This document shows, piece by piece, positions 32,945 to 40,583 of a stretch of 41,425 nucleotides of DNA. The notes below the pieces were generated by a model. The model was given only the letters and a program-made list of their open reading frames with translations. It had not been told where the DNA came from and made no database searches. A program made the position numbers and the translations under genes. Every line of letters starts with the position of its first letter. Positions within the stretch are counted from its first letter, which is position 1. The DNA is from Acidimicrobiaceae bacterium (lineage in GTDB: Bacteria > Actinomycetota > Acidimicrobiia > Acidimicrobiales > RAAP-2): the NCBI GenBank assembly GCA_003133685.1, contig PKYQ01000032.1:1-41425 (forward strand), read 5' to 3'.

Positions 32945-34423
32945 CTAGCGGGTCGTGGGGAAGCCGAGATCGATCTGAGACTCCGAAGGTTGCGGCCAGC
33001 GCGTCGTCACCACCTTGGCGCGCGTGTAGAAGGCGAAACCCTCGGGGCCGTAGATGTGACTGTGGCCGAACAGCGAGTTCTTCCAGCCGCCGAATGAATA
33101 GGCGGAGATCGGCACCGGGATTGGCACGTTGATGCCGATCATCCCGACACTCACTTCGCGCGAGAAGAGCCGCGCCGCGTTGCCGTCGCGCGTGAAGAGC
33201 GCCACGCCATTGCCGTACTGATTGGCGTTGACCATCGAGACGGCGTCGGCGTAGGTCGCGACTCGCGACACGCCGAGCACCGGACCGAAGATCTCGTCGT
33301 CGTAGGCCTTCATTCCCGGCTCGACGCCGTCGAGCAGGCACGGCCCGACGAAGAAGCCCGGCTTGTCGGCCCACGACGTGCCATCGCGCACGACGGTGAT
33401 GCCGTCACTCGGTGCCGAGGTGACATAACCCACGACCCGGTCGCGGTGCTCTTTGGTGATGACCGGACCAAAGTCGCTGTTCGGATCATCGCCCGGTCCG
33501 ACCGTCAATCGGTCCAGCCGGTCGGTGATGCGATCGATCAACTCGTCGGCGATGTCGCCAACCGCGACGACGACGCTGATCGCCATACACCGTTCACCGG
33601 CCGAGCCGAATCCCGCGTTGATGGCGGCGTCGGCCGCGATGTCGAGATCGGCGTCGGGCAAGACGACCATGTGGTTCTTGGCACCGCCGAGCGCCTGTAC
33701 GCGCTTGCCGTGCGCGGTGCCGGTGAGGTACACGTGGCGAGCGACCGGTGTCGAGCCGACGAAGCTCACCGCGTCGATGCCCGGGTGCTCGAGGAGTCGG
33801 TTGACCGTGTCGGCGTTGCCGTGGATCACGTTGAAAACACCGCTCGGCAGACCGGCTTCACGAAGAAATTCGCCCAGGCGCACGGACACCGACGGATCGC
33901 GCTCGGAGGGCTTCAGGATCACGGCGTTGCCGGTGGCGATCGCGTTGGCGGTCATCCACAACGGGACCATGATCGGGAAGTTGAACGGCGTGATCGCCGC
34001 GACGACACCGACCGGTTCGCGAATCGAGTGGACGTCGACGCCGTCGGCCACTTGGCTGGAGAACTCGCCCTTCATGTGCTCGGTGAGACCGCAGGCGTAT
34101 TCAACGTTTTCGAGACCGCGCGCCAGTTCCCCCTTCGCGTCGGCGATGGTCTTGCCGTGTTCTTGGGTGATCAGTGCCGCGAGCTCATCGGCGTGCTCGA
34201 CGAGGAGTTGGCGCAAAGTGAACAGGACGTTGGTGCGCTGGGAGAGGGTCGAATTGCGCCAGCTGTTGGCGGCGGTGCGCGCGATCGCTACGACGTCGTC
34301 AACCAGTCTCGCATCGGCGATCGGAACGTGCGCGTTGACGTCGCCGGTCGCGGGATTGAAGACGAGTAGATCGCCAGCCCCTTCAACGCGCTCATTGTTA
34401 ATGAAATAAGGAATGGTCCTCAT
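32945..34423 (-). CDS. mmsA: Methylmalonate-semialdehyde dehydrogenase (CoA-acylating)
   Basis: ATG 34423, with AAAGAGG upstream, gives 492 residues. It is an ALDH-fold enzyme with the marks of the MmsA class: Asn148 in TPFNFP, catalytic Cys279 in GSAGERCMA, and GGAKNH where ordinary ALDHs have the general-base Glu motif. It converts methylmalonate semialdehyde (or malonate semialdehyde) plus NAD+ and CoA to propionyl- or acetyl-CoA, in valine, beta-alanine or inositol breakdown. Propionyl-CoA links to the mutase genes at 40188. It is divergent from the thioesterase, with a shared dyad. Confidence 0.93.
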   Translation of the reverse strand: MRTIPYFINNERVEGAGDLLVFNPATGDVNAHVPIADARLVDDVVAIARTAANSWRNSTLSQRTNVLFTLRQLLVEHADELAALITQEHGKTIADAKGELARGLENVEYACGLTEHMKGEFSSQVADGVDVHSIREPVGVVAAITPFNFPIMVPLWMTANAIATGNAVILKPSERDPSVSVRLGEFLREAGLPSGVFNVIHGNADTVNRLLEHPGIDAVSFVGSTPVARHVYLTGTAHGKRVQALGGAKNHMVVLPDADLDIAADAAINAGFGSAGERCMAISVVVAVGDIADELIDRITDRLDRLTVGPGDDPNSDFGPVITKEHRDRVVGYVTSAPSDGITVVRDGTSWADKPGFFVGPCLLDGVEPGMKAYDDEIFGPVLGVSRVATYADAVSMVNANQYGNGVALFTRDGNAARLFSREVSVGMIGINVPIPVPISAYSFGGWKNSLFGHSHIYGPEGFAFYTRAKVVTTRWPQPSESQIDLGFPTTR

Positions 34424-34449
34424 CGATACCTCTTTCTCACCCGCCAATC

Positions 34450-34476
34450 TAACGGTTGGAGTGAAAACCACCGTTA
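34450..34476. promoter_or_regulatory. Operator-like dyad between mmsA and thioesterase
   Basis: TAACGGT (34450-34456) and ACCGTTA (34470-34476) form perfect 7-base arms with a 13-base spacer in the 63-base divergent gap. The size suits a TetR- or FadR-like dimer controlling both genes. No regulator gene is adjacent, so the binding protein is unknown. Confidence 0.5.
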
Positions 34477-34486
34477 AGGTTTCCCT

Positions 34487-35323
34487 ATGAGCGCCGCGCG
34501 AGAGAGTCGTTCGTTGCGCGACGCCGCGGCCGTCGATCGGCTCGGACCCGGACGCTACGCCGCCGAGATTTCTGACGATTACACGGTGGTCGGACGCCCG
34601 AACGGCGGCTACCTCCAATGCCTTTTGGTTAACGCGGCACTCGCGGCGGCGAGTGACGAGGGCTCGGCACACGTTCACACCACGGCCATCACGACGAGCT
34701 ACGTCACGGCCCCGAACGTCGGTCCGACCGAACTTCTCACGACGGTGCGGCGAGTGGGACGAAGTGCCTCGTTCGTCCACGTCGTACTCGTCCAGGACGC
34801 GGCGGTGACCTCAGAGTCACTCGTCACACTGGGCACCCTCGCCGACGACGCCACGGTGCGCTACCTCCACCCGAAAATTCCGGAACTTGCACCACTCGAC
34901 GAGTGCGTACGGCGCACCGTGGTCGAAGAGATAGAGCTCACGGGCGTGGTCGATTTTCGTCTGGACCCCACGTGCGCGAAGTGGCTGGACGGAGAACGCA
35001 GTGACCTCGCGGAAGTGAAGGGTTGGCTCCGACTGAATGATGGCGTCGGGGCGTGGGACGCGGGGACGCTCCTCTTCGCGAGCGACGGCCTGCCACCCGC
35101 CACGTTTCCACTTGGTTCCTCGGGGTGGGTGCCGACGCTCCAATTGACGTCCTACGTCCACCAGATACCGGTGGGCGAGTGGTTGCGTGCTCGCCAGTGG
35201 TGCGTCGTCATCACCGACGGAGTCGTCGAAGAGCGCTGCGAAATCTTCGACGCCCGTGATCAGCTGGTCGCCACGTCAAGTCAGTTGGCGATGGTCCGGT
35301 TCCCGACGCGCGACGGCCAATGA
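34487..35323 (+). CDS. Acyl-CoA thioesterase-like (double hot-dog) protein
   Basis: A 278-residue protein with the double hot-dog pattern of the TesB-like acyl-CoA thioesterase family. The first half has VVGRPNGGYLQCLLVNAAL and TTAITTSYVTAPNVGP; the second has TLQLTSYVHQIP and VVEERCEIFDARDQLVATSSQLA, a typical end. It would release a fatty acid from its CoA ester. The catalytic residues of this branch are not uniform, and I do not assign them. It overlaps arfB by ATGA. Confidence 0.75.
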   Translation: MSAARESRSLRDAAAVDRLGPGRYAAEISDDYTVVGRPNGGYLQCLLVNAALAAASDEGSAHVHTTAITTSYVTAPNVGPTELLTTVRRVGRSASFVHVVLVQDAAVTSESLVTLGTLADDATVRYLHPKIPELAPLDECVRRTVVEEIELTGVVDFRLDPTCAKWLDGERSDLAEVKGWLRLNDGVGAWDAGTLLFASDGLPPATFPLGSSGWVPTLQLTSYVHQIPVGEWLRARQWCVVITDGVVEERCEIFDARDQLVATSSQLAMVRFPTRDGQ

Positions 35324-35751
35324 GCACGCCCCGCGCGCTCGAGGGCGGTTCGCTTTTCATCCGAGCCCGCCTGACGATTCCGTCCGACGAGGTGGCCCTT
35401 CGCGTCACGACGTCGGGAGGTCCGGGTGGCCAGCACGCGAATCGATCGTTGACGCGCGTCGTGGCGTCCTTTGACGTCAGAGAGTCTCAGGTTCTCTCGA
35501 ACGCCGACCGGGAGTTGCTCTTGGAAAAAATCGGACCAGTCGTTCGCGCCAGCGCCGGTCGATTCCGCTCACAGGGACAGAATCGTGGCGCCGCGCTCGA
35601 ACAGCTGGCGCAGAAGATCGCCGTGGCGTTGACACGCCTACCGCCGCGACGCGCGACCAAGCCGACGAAGGGTTCGAGGGTTCGTCGCGTCGACGACAAG
35701 AAAGCGCGGAGTCGAGTGAAGGAAAAGCGCCGTCGCCCTTCGGACGATTAG
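35320..35751 (+). CDS. arfB: Ribosome-rescue hydrolase ArfB
   Basis: A 143-residue peptidyl-tRNA hydrolase of the YaeJ/ArfB type. The GGQ motif is complete (Gly36-Gly37-Gln38 in GGPGGQHANRS). The C-terminal basic tail (Lys/Arg-rich, residues 105-140) would enter the empty mRNA channel of stalled ribosomes. It frees ribosomes stuck on mRNAs without a stop codon. It lacks the anticodon domain of normal release factors. It overlaps the thioesterase by ATGA, and its end overlaps the convergent surE by four bases. Confidence 0.93.
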   Translation: MSTPRALEGGSLFIRARLTIPSDEVALRVTTSGGPGGQHANRSLTRVVASFDVRESQVLSNADRELLLEKIGPVVRASAGRFRSQGQNRGAALEQLAQKIAVALTRLPPRRATKPTKGSRVRRVDDKKARSRVKEKRRRPSDD

Positions 35752-36599
35752 CGGACCTTATTGAGGTGTCGCGCGATCGCTTCGAGGGCCGAATGAACGT
35801 GGCCGTCGAGTCCCGGGTCCGCGTCCTCGTGGGGACCGCGCAGCGGCGTGAGTGACGCGTACCCGGCGACGATGAGTGCGCCGTCCTCATCGGCGTCCTC
35901 GTCACTGACGTCGCCGATGTCGGGCGACGCCGCGCCGAGTCGCAGCGTCAGTTCTCCCTGGTCGCTCAGCGATTCGCCCTTGATCGAGGGCCGCGCGGAC
36001 TTCACGATGCCGGCGCTCGAGATGCGTCCGCGGCGAACGCCCTTCATGTCGGCCGCCGAGAGGTTGGGAACGTTGAGATTGAAGAGCGTGCGAGAGGGAG
36101 CGTTCATCAACTCTTGCAAGACCTCGATTGCGACCTCGCCAGCGGTGTCGTAGTGCACGTTCTCGCCCCACTGCACCGAGACGGCCAGTCCCGAGAGGCC
36201 GAGTTGCGCGCCGGTGAGAATGGCACCGATCGTGCCGGAGTGCAGGACACTGCGCCCGACATTCGCACCGGCGTTAATGCCCGAGAGAATCAAGTCGGGC
36301 TGGAACTCGAAGCTGCCGACGGCTCCCAGGATCGCACAAAGCGCGGGCGGAGCCTCGAGGGAGTACGCCACGAGCGACTCCGCACCCGGGATGGATCGGC
36401 GTTCGTACTTGACGCTGGGGTGAGAGAAGACGTCGCCGACCGCCGAGGACATGCCGGAGTGGTTCTTGTGCGGCGCCACGACGATGGCTTCACGGACCTC
36501 GTTGGCGGGGGCTTCATCGATCCAACGCACCACGTTTCGCGCCAGCACCTCGAGGCCCGGGGCCAAGATCCCGTCGTCGTTGGTTATGAGGATTCGCAT
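35748..36599 (-). CDS. surE: 5'/3'-nucleotidase SurE
   Basis: A 283-residue SurE phosphatase; most family members have 250-270 residues. The metal site begins ITNDDG (Asp8, Asp9), continues NHSGMSSAV, and SGINAGANVG follows. It removes phosphate from nucleoside monophosphates and is active in stationary phase. The long acidic insert near the end (GDVSDEDADEDGAL) is unusual, but the fold is intact. ATG 36599 starts the gene; the aldose epimerase-like gene is divergent, 57 bases away. Confidence 0.92.
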   Translation of the reverse strand: MRILITNDDGILAPGLEVLARNVVRWIDEAPANEVREAIVVAPHKNHSGMSSAVGDVFSHPSVKYERRSIPGAESLVAYSLEAPPALCAILGAVGSFEFQPDLILSGINAGANVGRSVLHSGTIGAILTGAQLGLSGLAVSVQWGENVHYDTAGEVAIEVLQELMNAPSRTLFNLNVPNLSAADMKGVRRGRISSAGIVKSARPSIKGESLSDQGELTLRLGAASPDIGDVSDEDADEDGALIVAGYASLTPLRGPHEDADPGLDGHVHSALEAIARHLNKVR

Positions 36600-36656
36600 A
36601 CGGCCTACGATAACGGGCGTACATTACACGTCAGTGATTAGAAGGAAAAGCGCCTA

Positions 36657-37568
36657 ATGCTTCCATCCGGTGAACAGATTGCCATCGCCCACGGCGATGA
36701 ACGGGCCGTGATTACCGAGGTGGGCGCGACGTTGCGGACCTTCGTGAAGGGCGGGCTCAGCGTCATCGAGGGCTTCGCCGGCGAAGAGGTGCCGACCGGC
36801 GCGAGGGGACAGGTGCTCTACCCGTGGCCCAATCGGATGGGCGACGGGGAGTGGTCGTTCTCCGACCGAACGGCCCGTCCGACCATCGATGACGTCGCGC
36901 ACGCCACGGCGATCCACGGCCTCGTTCGCTGGCGGCCCTTTCGAATCGAATCGGTCAACCAGAATCGCTGCTCCCTCACACTTCTCTTGCACCCATCGCC
37001 CGAGTATCCCTTCCTCAGCGAAATCAACGTGACCTATCACTTGGGTCGACTGGGTTTGACGGTGACGACGACGGTGACCAATCGCGACGACGTACCAATA
37101 CCCTTCGGCGTGGGCTTTCATCCGTACCTCGCCGTGACGACTCCGACCATCGAAGGCGCCGAATTGGAGATCCCCGCCGCCGCCTACGTCGCGGTGAACG
37201 ATCGCCAGTTGCCGACCGGCGAGATCTTGCCGGTCGCGGGGAACAGTCTCGACTTCACCACGCGCAAATCGGTCAGCGGTCACGAACTGGACACGACGTT
37301 CACTGAATTGATCCGCGACGACTCGGGACTCGCGACCGTCGTCCTCGTGGACGCCACGGGTGGAGAGATCGAACTCAGCGTCGATCGCAACTTTCCGTAC
37401 CTCCAGGTGTTCACGGGCGACCACTTGGAAAAGGGCCGTCGACGCACGGCGGTGGCGGTGGAACCGATGACCTGTCCGCCCGACGGGCTTCGCAGCGGCA
37501 AGGACGTCGTCGTACTCGAACCGGGACAACACTGGGCCGGCTCGTGGCGCCTGCGCCGGAGGTCGTGA
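36657..37568 (+). CDS. Aldose 1-epimerase family protein
   Basis: A 303-residue GalM-like protein. The family signatures are LYPWPNRMGDGEW (54-66), HGLVRW with His87, GFHPYLAV with His155, and VEPMTCPPDGL, which carries the acid/base Glu. It may interconvert anomers of a free sugar or a phosphorylated sugar. ATG 36657 has AGAAGGAAAAG upstream. The stop shares a base with the start of the downstream SDR gene, so the two are coupled. Confidence 0.88.
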   Translation: MLPSGEQIAIAHGDERAVITEVGATLRTFVKGGLSVIEGFAGEEVPTGARGQVLYPWPNRMGDGEWSFSDRTARPTIDDVAHATAIHGLVRWRPFRIESVNQNRCSLTLLLHPSPEYPFLSEINVTYHLGRLGLTVTTTVTNRDDVPIPFGVGFHPYLAVTTPTIEGAELEIPAAAYVAVNDRQLPTGEILPVAGNSLDFTTRKSVSGHELDTTFTELIRDDSGLATVVLVDATGGEIELSVDRNFPYLQVFTGDHLEKGRRRTAVAVEPMTCPPDGLRSGKDVVVLEPGQHWAGSWRLRRRS

Positions 37569-38293
37569 TGAGCGAACGTGTCGTACTGGTAACTGGCTCG
37601 ACGAGCGGTATCGGCGAGGCGACGGCGCTTCGTTTCGCCACGGCCGGCGACCGCGTGGTCTTCAACTCAGTGCGCAGCGTGGAGGCGGGAGAGCGACTCG
37701 CTGGCGCGACGCCGGGCGCGATGTACGTGCAGGCCGATATCGCCAGGAGCGAGGACTGTTCGCGCCTCGTCGCCGACGTCATCGAACACTTCGGACGTCT
37801 CGACGTGTTGGTCAACAACGCCGGCACGACCAAGGTCATTCCCCACGCTGATCTCGCCGCGGCGTCGCTCGACGTGTGGCGCGAGATCTTTGAGGTCAAC
37901 GTCTTCGGGACGTGGAGTCTCTGCGTCGCGGCGATGGACGCGTTGCGCGTGAGCCACGGCGCCATCGTGAACGTCTCATCCATGGCCGGCGTGCGACCGC
38001 TCGGTTCGTCGATTCCCTACGCCGCCTCGAAGGCGGCGGTCAATCACATGACCGCATTGCTTGCGAAGGTGGTCGGTCCGGGCGTGCGCGTGAACGCGGT
38101 TGCGCCCGGACTCGTGGACACGCCGTGGACCGAGGACTGGGATACCGTACGCGGATTCGTAAACGCCGTCGCACCGTTGAAGCGAAGCGGGACGCCCGAC
38201 GACATTGCCGACGTGATCGTCGCTCTGGCGTCGTCGGCGTACGTGACCGGCCAAGTCGTCGTCATCGACGGCGGCCTCGGACTCGCTACGTAG
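37568..38293 (+). CDS. Short-chain dehydrogenase/reductase
   Basis: ATG 37568 (TGATG overlap with the epimerase stop) gives 241 residues; the frame opens 24 bases earlier but inside the previous gene. It is a classical SDR: TGSTSGIG (9-16) for NAD(P), DVLVNNAG, and the catalytic Ser138, Tyr151 and Lys155. The C-terminal VAPGLVDTPW and VTGQVVVIDGGLG are typical. The substrate may be a sugar, given the epimerase neighbour, or an alcohol. Its end overlaps the convergent MpaB gene by eight bases. Confidence 0.9.
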   Translation: MSERVVLVTGSTSGIGEATALRFATAGDRVVFNSVRSVEAGERLAGATPGAMYVQADIARSEDCSRLVADVIEHFGRLDVLVNNAGTTKVIPHADLAAASLDVWREIFEVNVFGTWSLCVAAMDALRVSHGAIVNVSSMAGVRPLGSSIPYAASKAAVNHMTALLAKVVGPGVRVNAVAPGLVDTPWTEDWDTVRGFVNAVAPLKRSGTPDDIADVIVALASSAYVTGQVVVIDGGLGLAT

Positions 38294-39143
38294 TCGGCGG
38301 CGGCGGCACGAAGAGCCGCAAGGCCCGACAGAGCACGGCCGTCGCCGGCACGATGAAGAGGCGGTTTCGCACCGGCCTGCGTTTGACGCCGAGGAGTTCC
38401 AACTCCCAGGGCGTCATCAAGGCGAAGGAACAACGAACGAGCAGCCAGTTGACCGAACGACGCGTGATCCCACGTTGGACGCCCCGCACGACGAAGTCAC
38501 GGGCGATCGCGCCGTCGGGGCTGAGTCGCAGTTCCGGTCGGAATCGCTGGATCGTGGCGTCGAGTTCCGCCACCGAGGTCGGCGGGTTGACCATGCCCAG
38601 ATCGAGGGCCAGATTCGCCATTTCACTCACGTACTGGTCGGCGTCGGCGTCGCTCAGCTTCACCGCACCGAAACGTCGGTACGCGGTGAGGAACATCGAG
38701 GTTTCGGCGGCGTGCACCCACGCCAGGAGGTGCGGATCATTCGCGAAGTAGGGAATCCCGTCGTCGGCGACGCCACGAACGACCTGGTGCACCGCGAGGA
38801 CTCGTTCAATCGACGCGTACGCCTCGGCCTTCGTGCCGTAGGTCGTGAAACCGATGAAGTTCGCCGTTTGCAAGAGACGACCTAGTGGGTCTTCGCGGTA
38901 ACGCGAGTGCTGGGCCACGCCGGCCATGGTGTGCGGATGGAGCATCTGGATGAAGAGCGAACCGAGTCCGCCGACGAGCATCGGCGGCAGGTCACCGTGG
39001 ATAATTCGCGCCACACTGCCGAAGGCGAAGTAGACCTCCGCGGGATCGTTGCAGCGAGGGGGCGGTTCCAGGGAGAGTCCGACGGCCTTTCGAATGTCGC
39101 GATTGACCCGTCGTTGAAGGCGCGTCACGGCTTCACTGGCCAC
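38286..39143 (-). CDS. MpaB/DUF2236-family oxygenase
   Basis: A 285-residue heme-domain protein of the MpaB/latex-clearing family. The family blocks are DPAEVYFAFGSVAR, MLHPHTMAGVAQHSRYRED with His69 and His71 as candidate heme ligands, DPLGRLLQTANFI, and VHAAETSMFLTAYRRFG. These enzymes oxidise hydrophobic substrates such as polyisoprene, or are of unknown function. It is divergent from clpS. Confidence 0.85.
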   Translation of the reverse strand: MASEAVTRLQRRVNRDIRKAVGLSLEPPPRCNDPAEVYFAFGSVARIIHGDLPPMLVGGLGSLFIQMLHPHTMAGVAQHSRYREDPLGRLLQTANFIGFTTYGTKAEAYASIERVLAVHQVVRGVADDGIPYFANDPHLLAWVHAAETSMFLTAYRRFGAVKLSDADADQYVSEMANLALDLGMVNPPTSVAELDATIQRFRPELRLSPDGAIARDFVVRGVQRGITRRSVNWLLVRCSFALMTPWELELLGVKRRPVRNRLFIVPATAVLCRALRLFVPPPPTT

Positions 39144-39230
39144 GTTGGTCGATACCTTTCCTCGCGATTTCTCATGGCCAGACTACGTTCGCTACTTTCA
39201 TTTCATTCGGCGGTCTGGGACACTTGTTCT

Positions 39231-39536
39231 ATGCCCTCCACGCAACCCCTTCGTCGCACGACGACCGAGGGCGACGTCCAAACCGATGACGCCGTCGAGA
39301 CCAAGAAGCCCTGGAACGTGATCGTATGGAACGACCCTGTCACTCCCATGACGGTCGTCGTCGTCATCTTCCGCAAGATCTTCGGATACTCGAATAACAA
39401 ATGCACCCAGTTGATGATGGCGGTGCACCACGAGGGCCGAGCGCTCGTGTGGTCGGGTCATCGCGAGCGTGCCGAAAGCTATTGCGTCAAACTCCAGGTC
39501 GCCGGACTCCAAAGCACGATCGAACAGGACGCCTAG
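39231..39536 (+). CDS. clpS: ATP-dependent Clp protease adaptor
   Basis: ATG 39231 gives a 101-residue ClpS; the frame opens upstream, but the conserved part begins here. The N-end-rule pocket includes Asn34-Asp35 (VIVWNDPVTPM) and His66 (MMAVHHEGRALVW). It delivers proteins with destabilising N-terminal residues to ClpAP/ClpCP. It shares one base with the downstream DUF2017 gene, whose GTG starts on the last base of the ClpS stop. This pairing is common in actinobacteria. Confidence 0.94.
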   Translation: MPSTQPLRRTTTEGDVQTDDAVETKKPWNVIVWNDPVTPMTVVVVIFRKIFGYSNNKCTQLMMAVHHEGRALVWSGHRERAESYCVKLQVAGLQSTIEQDA

Positions 39537-39970
39537 TGGCGGGAAGCAAGATCTTCACCCGTCGTCGCGACGGCCGGGTGGAAGTGCGCATGAACGACTA
39601 TGGGCGTTCCGTCGTGCGCAGTGCGTTCGCGAATGTCCTCGCCGCCGAACGCGACCCCGAGCACGAGTGGCACGTCTCGTTGTCCGGTCCGATCGATCCG
39701 AGCCTTGATCACGACAACCCGATCTCGATGCTCGCGCGACAAACCGAGACCTCGACCAACGCCGAACTGGCGAGCCTCACTGTCGACGAACAGTTCTTGA
39801 ACGACGCCGAGGCGTGGGTCTGGCTCACGACGCTCCAGGTCGCGCTTCGTTCGACGGCCCAAACGAACGGGTTGCTCACCGACGAACAACTGGGCGCGGC
39901 CGACGACGAAATGCTGAGCTACGTGCGGACCATCCAGTCACTACTCTTCGAACTCGCCGCCTGCTTTTAG
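39536..39970 (+). CDS. DUF2017-family protein
   Basis: GTG 39536 gives 144 residues of the DUF2017 family, seen next to clpS in many actinobacteria. It has the typical opening IFTRRRDGRVEVRMND, a WVWLTTLQVALRST block, and a helical C-terminus. The function is unknown, though its place suggests a link to Clp proteolysis. It starts on the last base of the clpS stop, so translation is coupled. A decayed DUF1501 tail begins directly after its stop. Confidence 0.85.
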   Translation: MAGSKIFTRRRDGRVEVRMNDYGRSVVRSAFANVLAAERDPEHEWHVSLSGPIDPSLDHDNPISMLARQTETSTNAELASLTVDEQFLNDAEAWVWLTTLQVALRSTAQTNGLLTDEQLGAADDEMLSYVRTIQSLLFELAACF

Positions 39971-39977
39971 GGCGTGA

Positions 39978-40151
39978 CCTGACCACGGCGAGCAGCCCTC
40001 GCTCACGAACTTGGTGCAGGGAGACTTGGCCGTCGTCGTCGACTTCCGCGACGTCTACTCCTCGATGCTCGAGGACGTCCTCGGTACCGAGGCCGGTAAG
40101 ATCCTTCCCAACTGGTCGACGAAACTCGACCTCATCACCCCGGTCTCGTAG
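39978..40151 (+). pseudogene. 3' remnant of a DUF1501 gene
   Basis: Only the C-terminal end of a DUF1501 protein remains: EQPSLTNL (from 39990), then QGDLAVVVDFRDVYSSMLED and VLGTEAGKILPNW, ending in TAG at 40149-40151. This matches the conserved tail of the family (EQPSL, GDL, DFR-VY, LG). An in-frame TGA at 39975-39977 precedes it. There is no room for the other 350 or so residues, because the DUF2017 gene ends seven bases before. A deletion has removed the rest. A 45-residue protein from GTG 40014 is conceivable but unlikely. Confidence 0.55.
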
Positions 40152-40187
40152 CGACGTCACCGCACGCCCTTACGGGGCGAGTGTGAA

Positions 40188-40583
40188 TCAGGCCCGAGTT
40201 TGACTCACCACTTGATTGATTGACGCGACCATCTCATCGGCGCTGGCGCCGGGACCGAAGACCGCGGCGACGCCCGCCGCGCGCATGTCTTCGAGATCGT
40301 TGTTCGGCACGATGCCGCCCACGACGACCGGGATGTCCGAACCCTTCGCGCGCAGCGCCTCGACGACCATCGGGGCCAGGGTCAGATGCGCGCCCGACAG
40401 CATCGAGAGGCCGACGACGTCGACGTCTTCTTGAATGGCCGCGATCGCCACGGTCTCGGGAGTCTGGAAGAGTCCGGTGTAGACGACCTCCATGCCGGCG
40501 TCACGCAGCAGTCGCGCGACGACCTTGATGCCGCGGTCGTGACCGTCGAGGCCGACCTTGGCGACCAGTACGCGAATGGTCAT
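40188..40583 (-). CDS. Cobalamin-binding small subunit of acyl-CoA mutase
   Basis: A 131-residue stand-alone B12-binding domain. It has the base-off/His-on signature Asp13-Gly-His15-Asp-Arg-Gly18 (DGHDRG), then [10 protein letters not shown] and [10 protein letters not shown]. In this class the small subunit partners a separate large subunit, here encoded directly upstream with an ATGA overlap. Together they isomerise a CoA ester by a radical mechanism. The small subunit alone does not tell methylmalonyl-CoA from isobutyryl- or hydroxyisobutyryl-CoA mutase. Confidence 0.92.
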   Translation of the reverse strand: MTIRVLVAKVGLDGHDRGIKVVARLLRDAGMEVVYTGLFQTPETVAIAAIQEDVDVVGLSMLSGAHLTLAPMVVEALRAKGSDIPVVVGGIVPNNDLEDMRAAGVAAVFGPGASADEMVASINQVVSQTRA

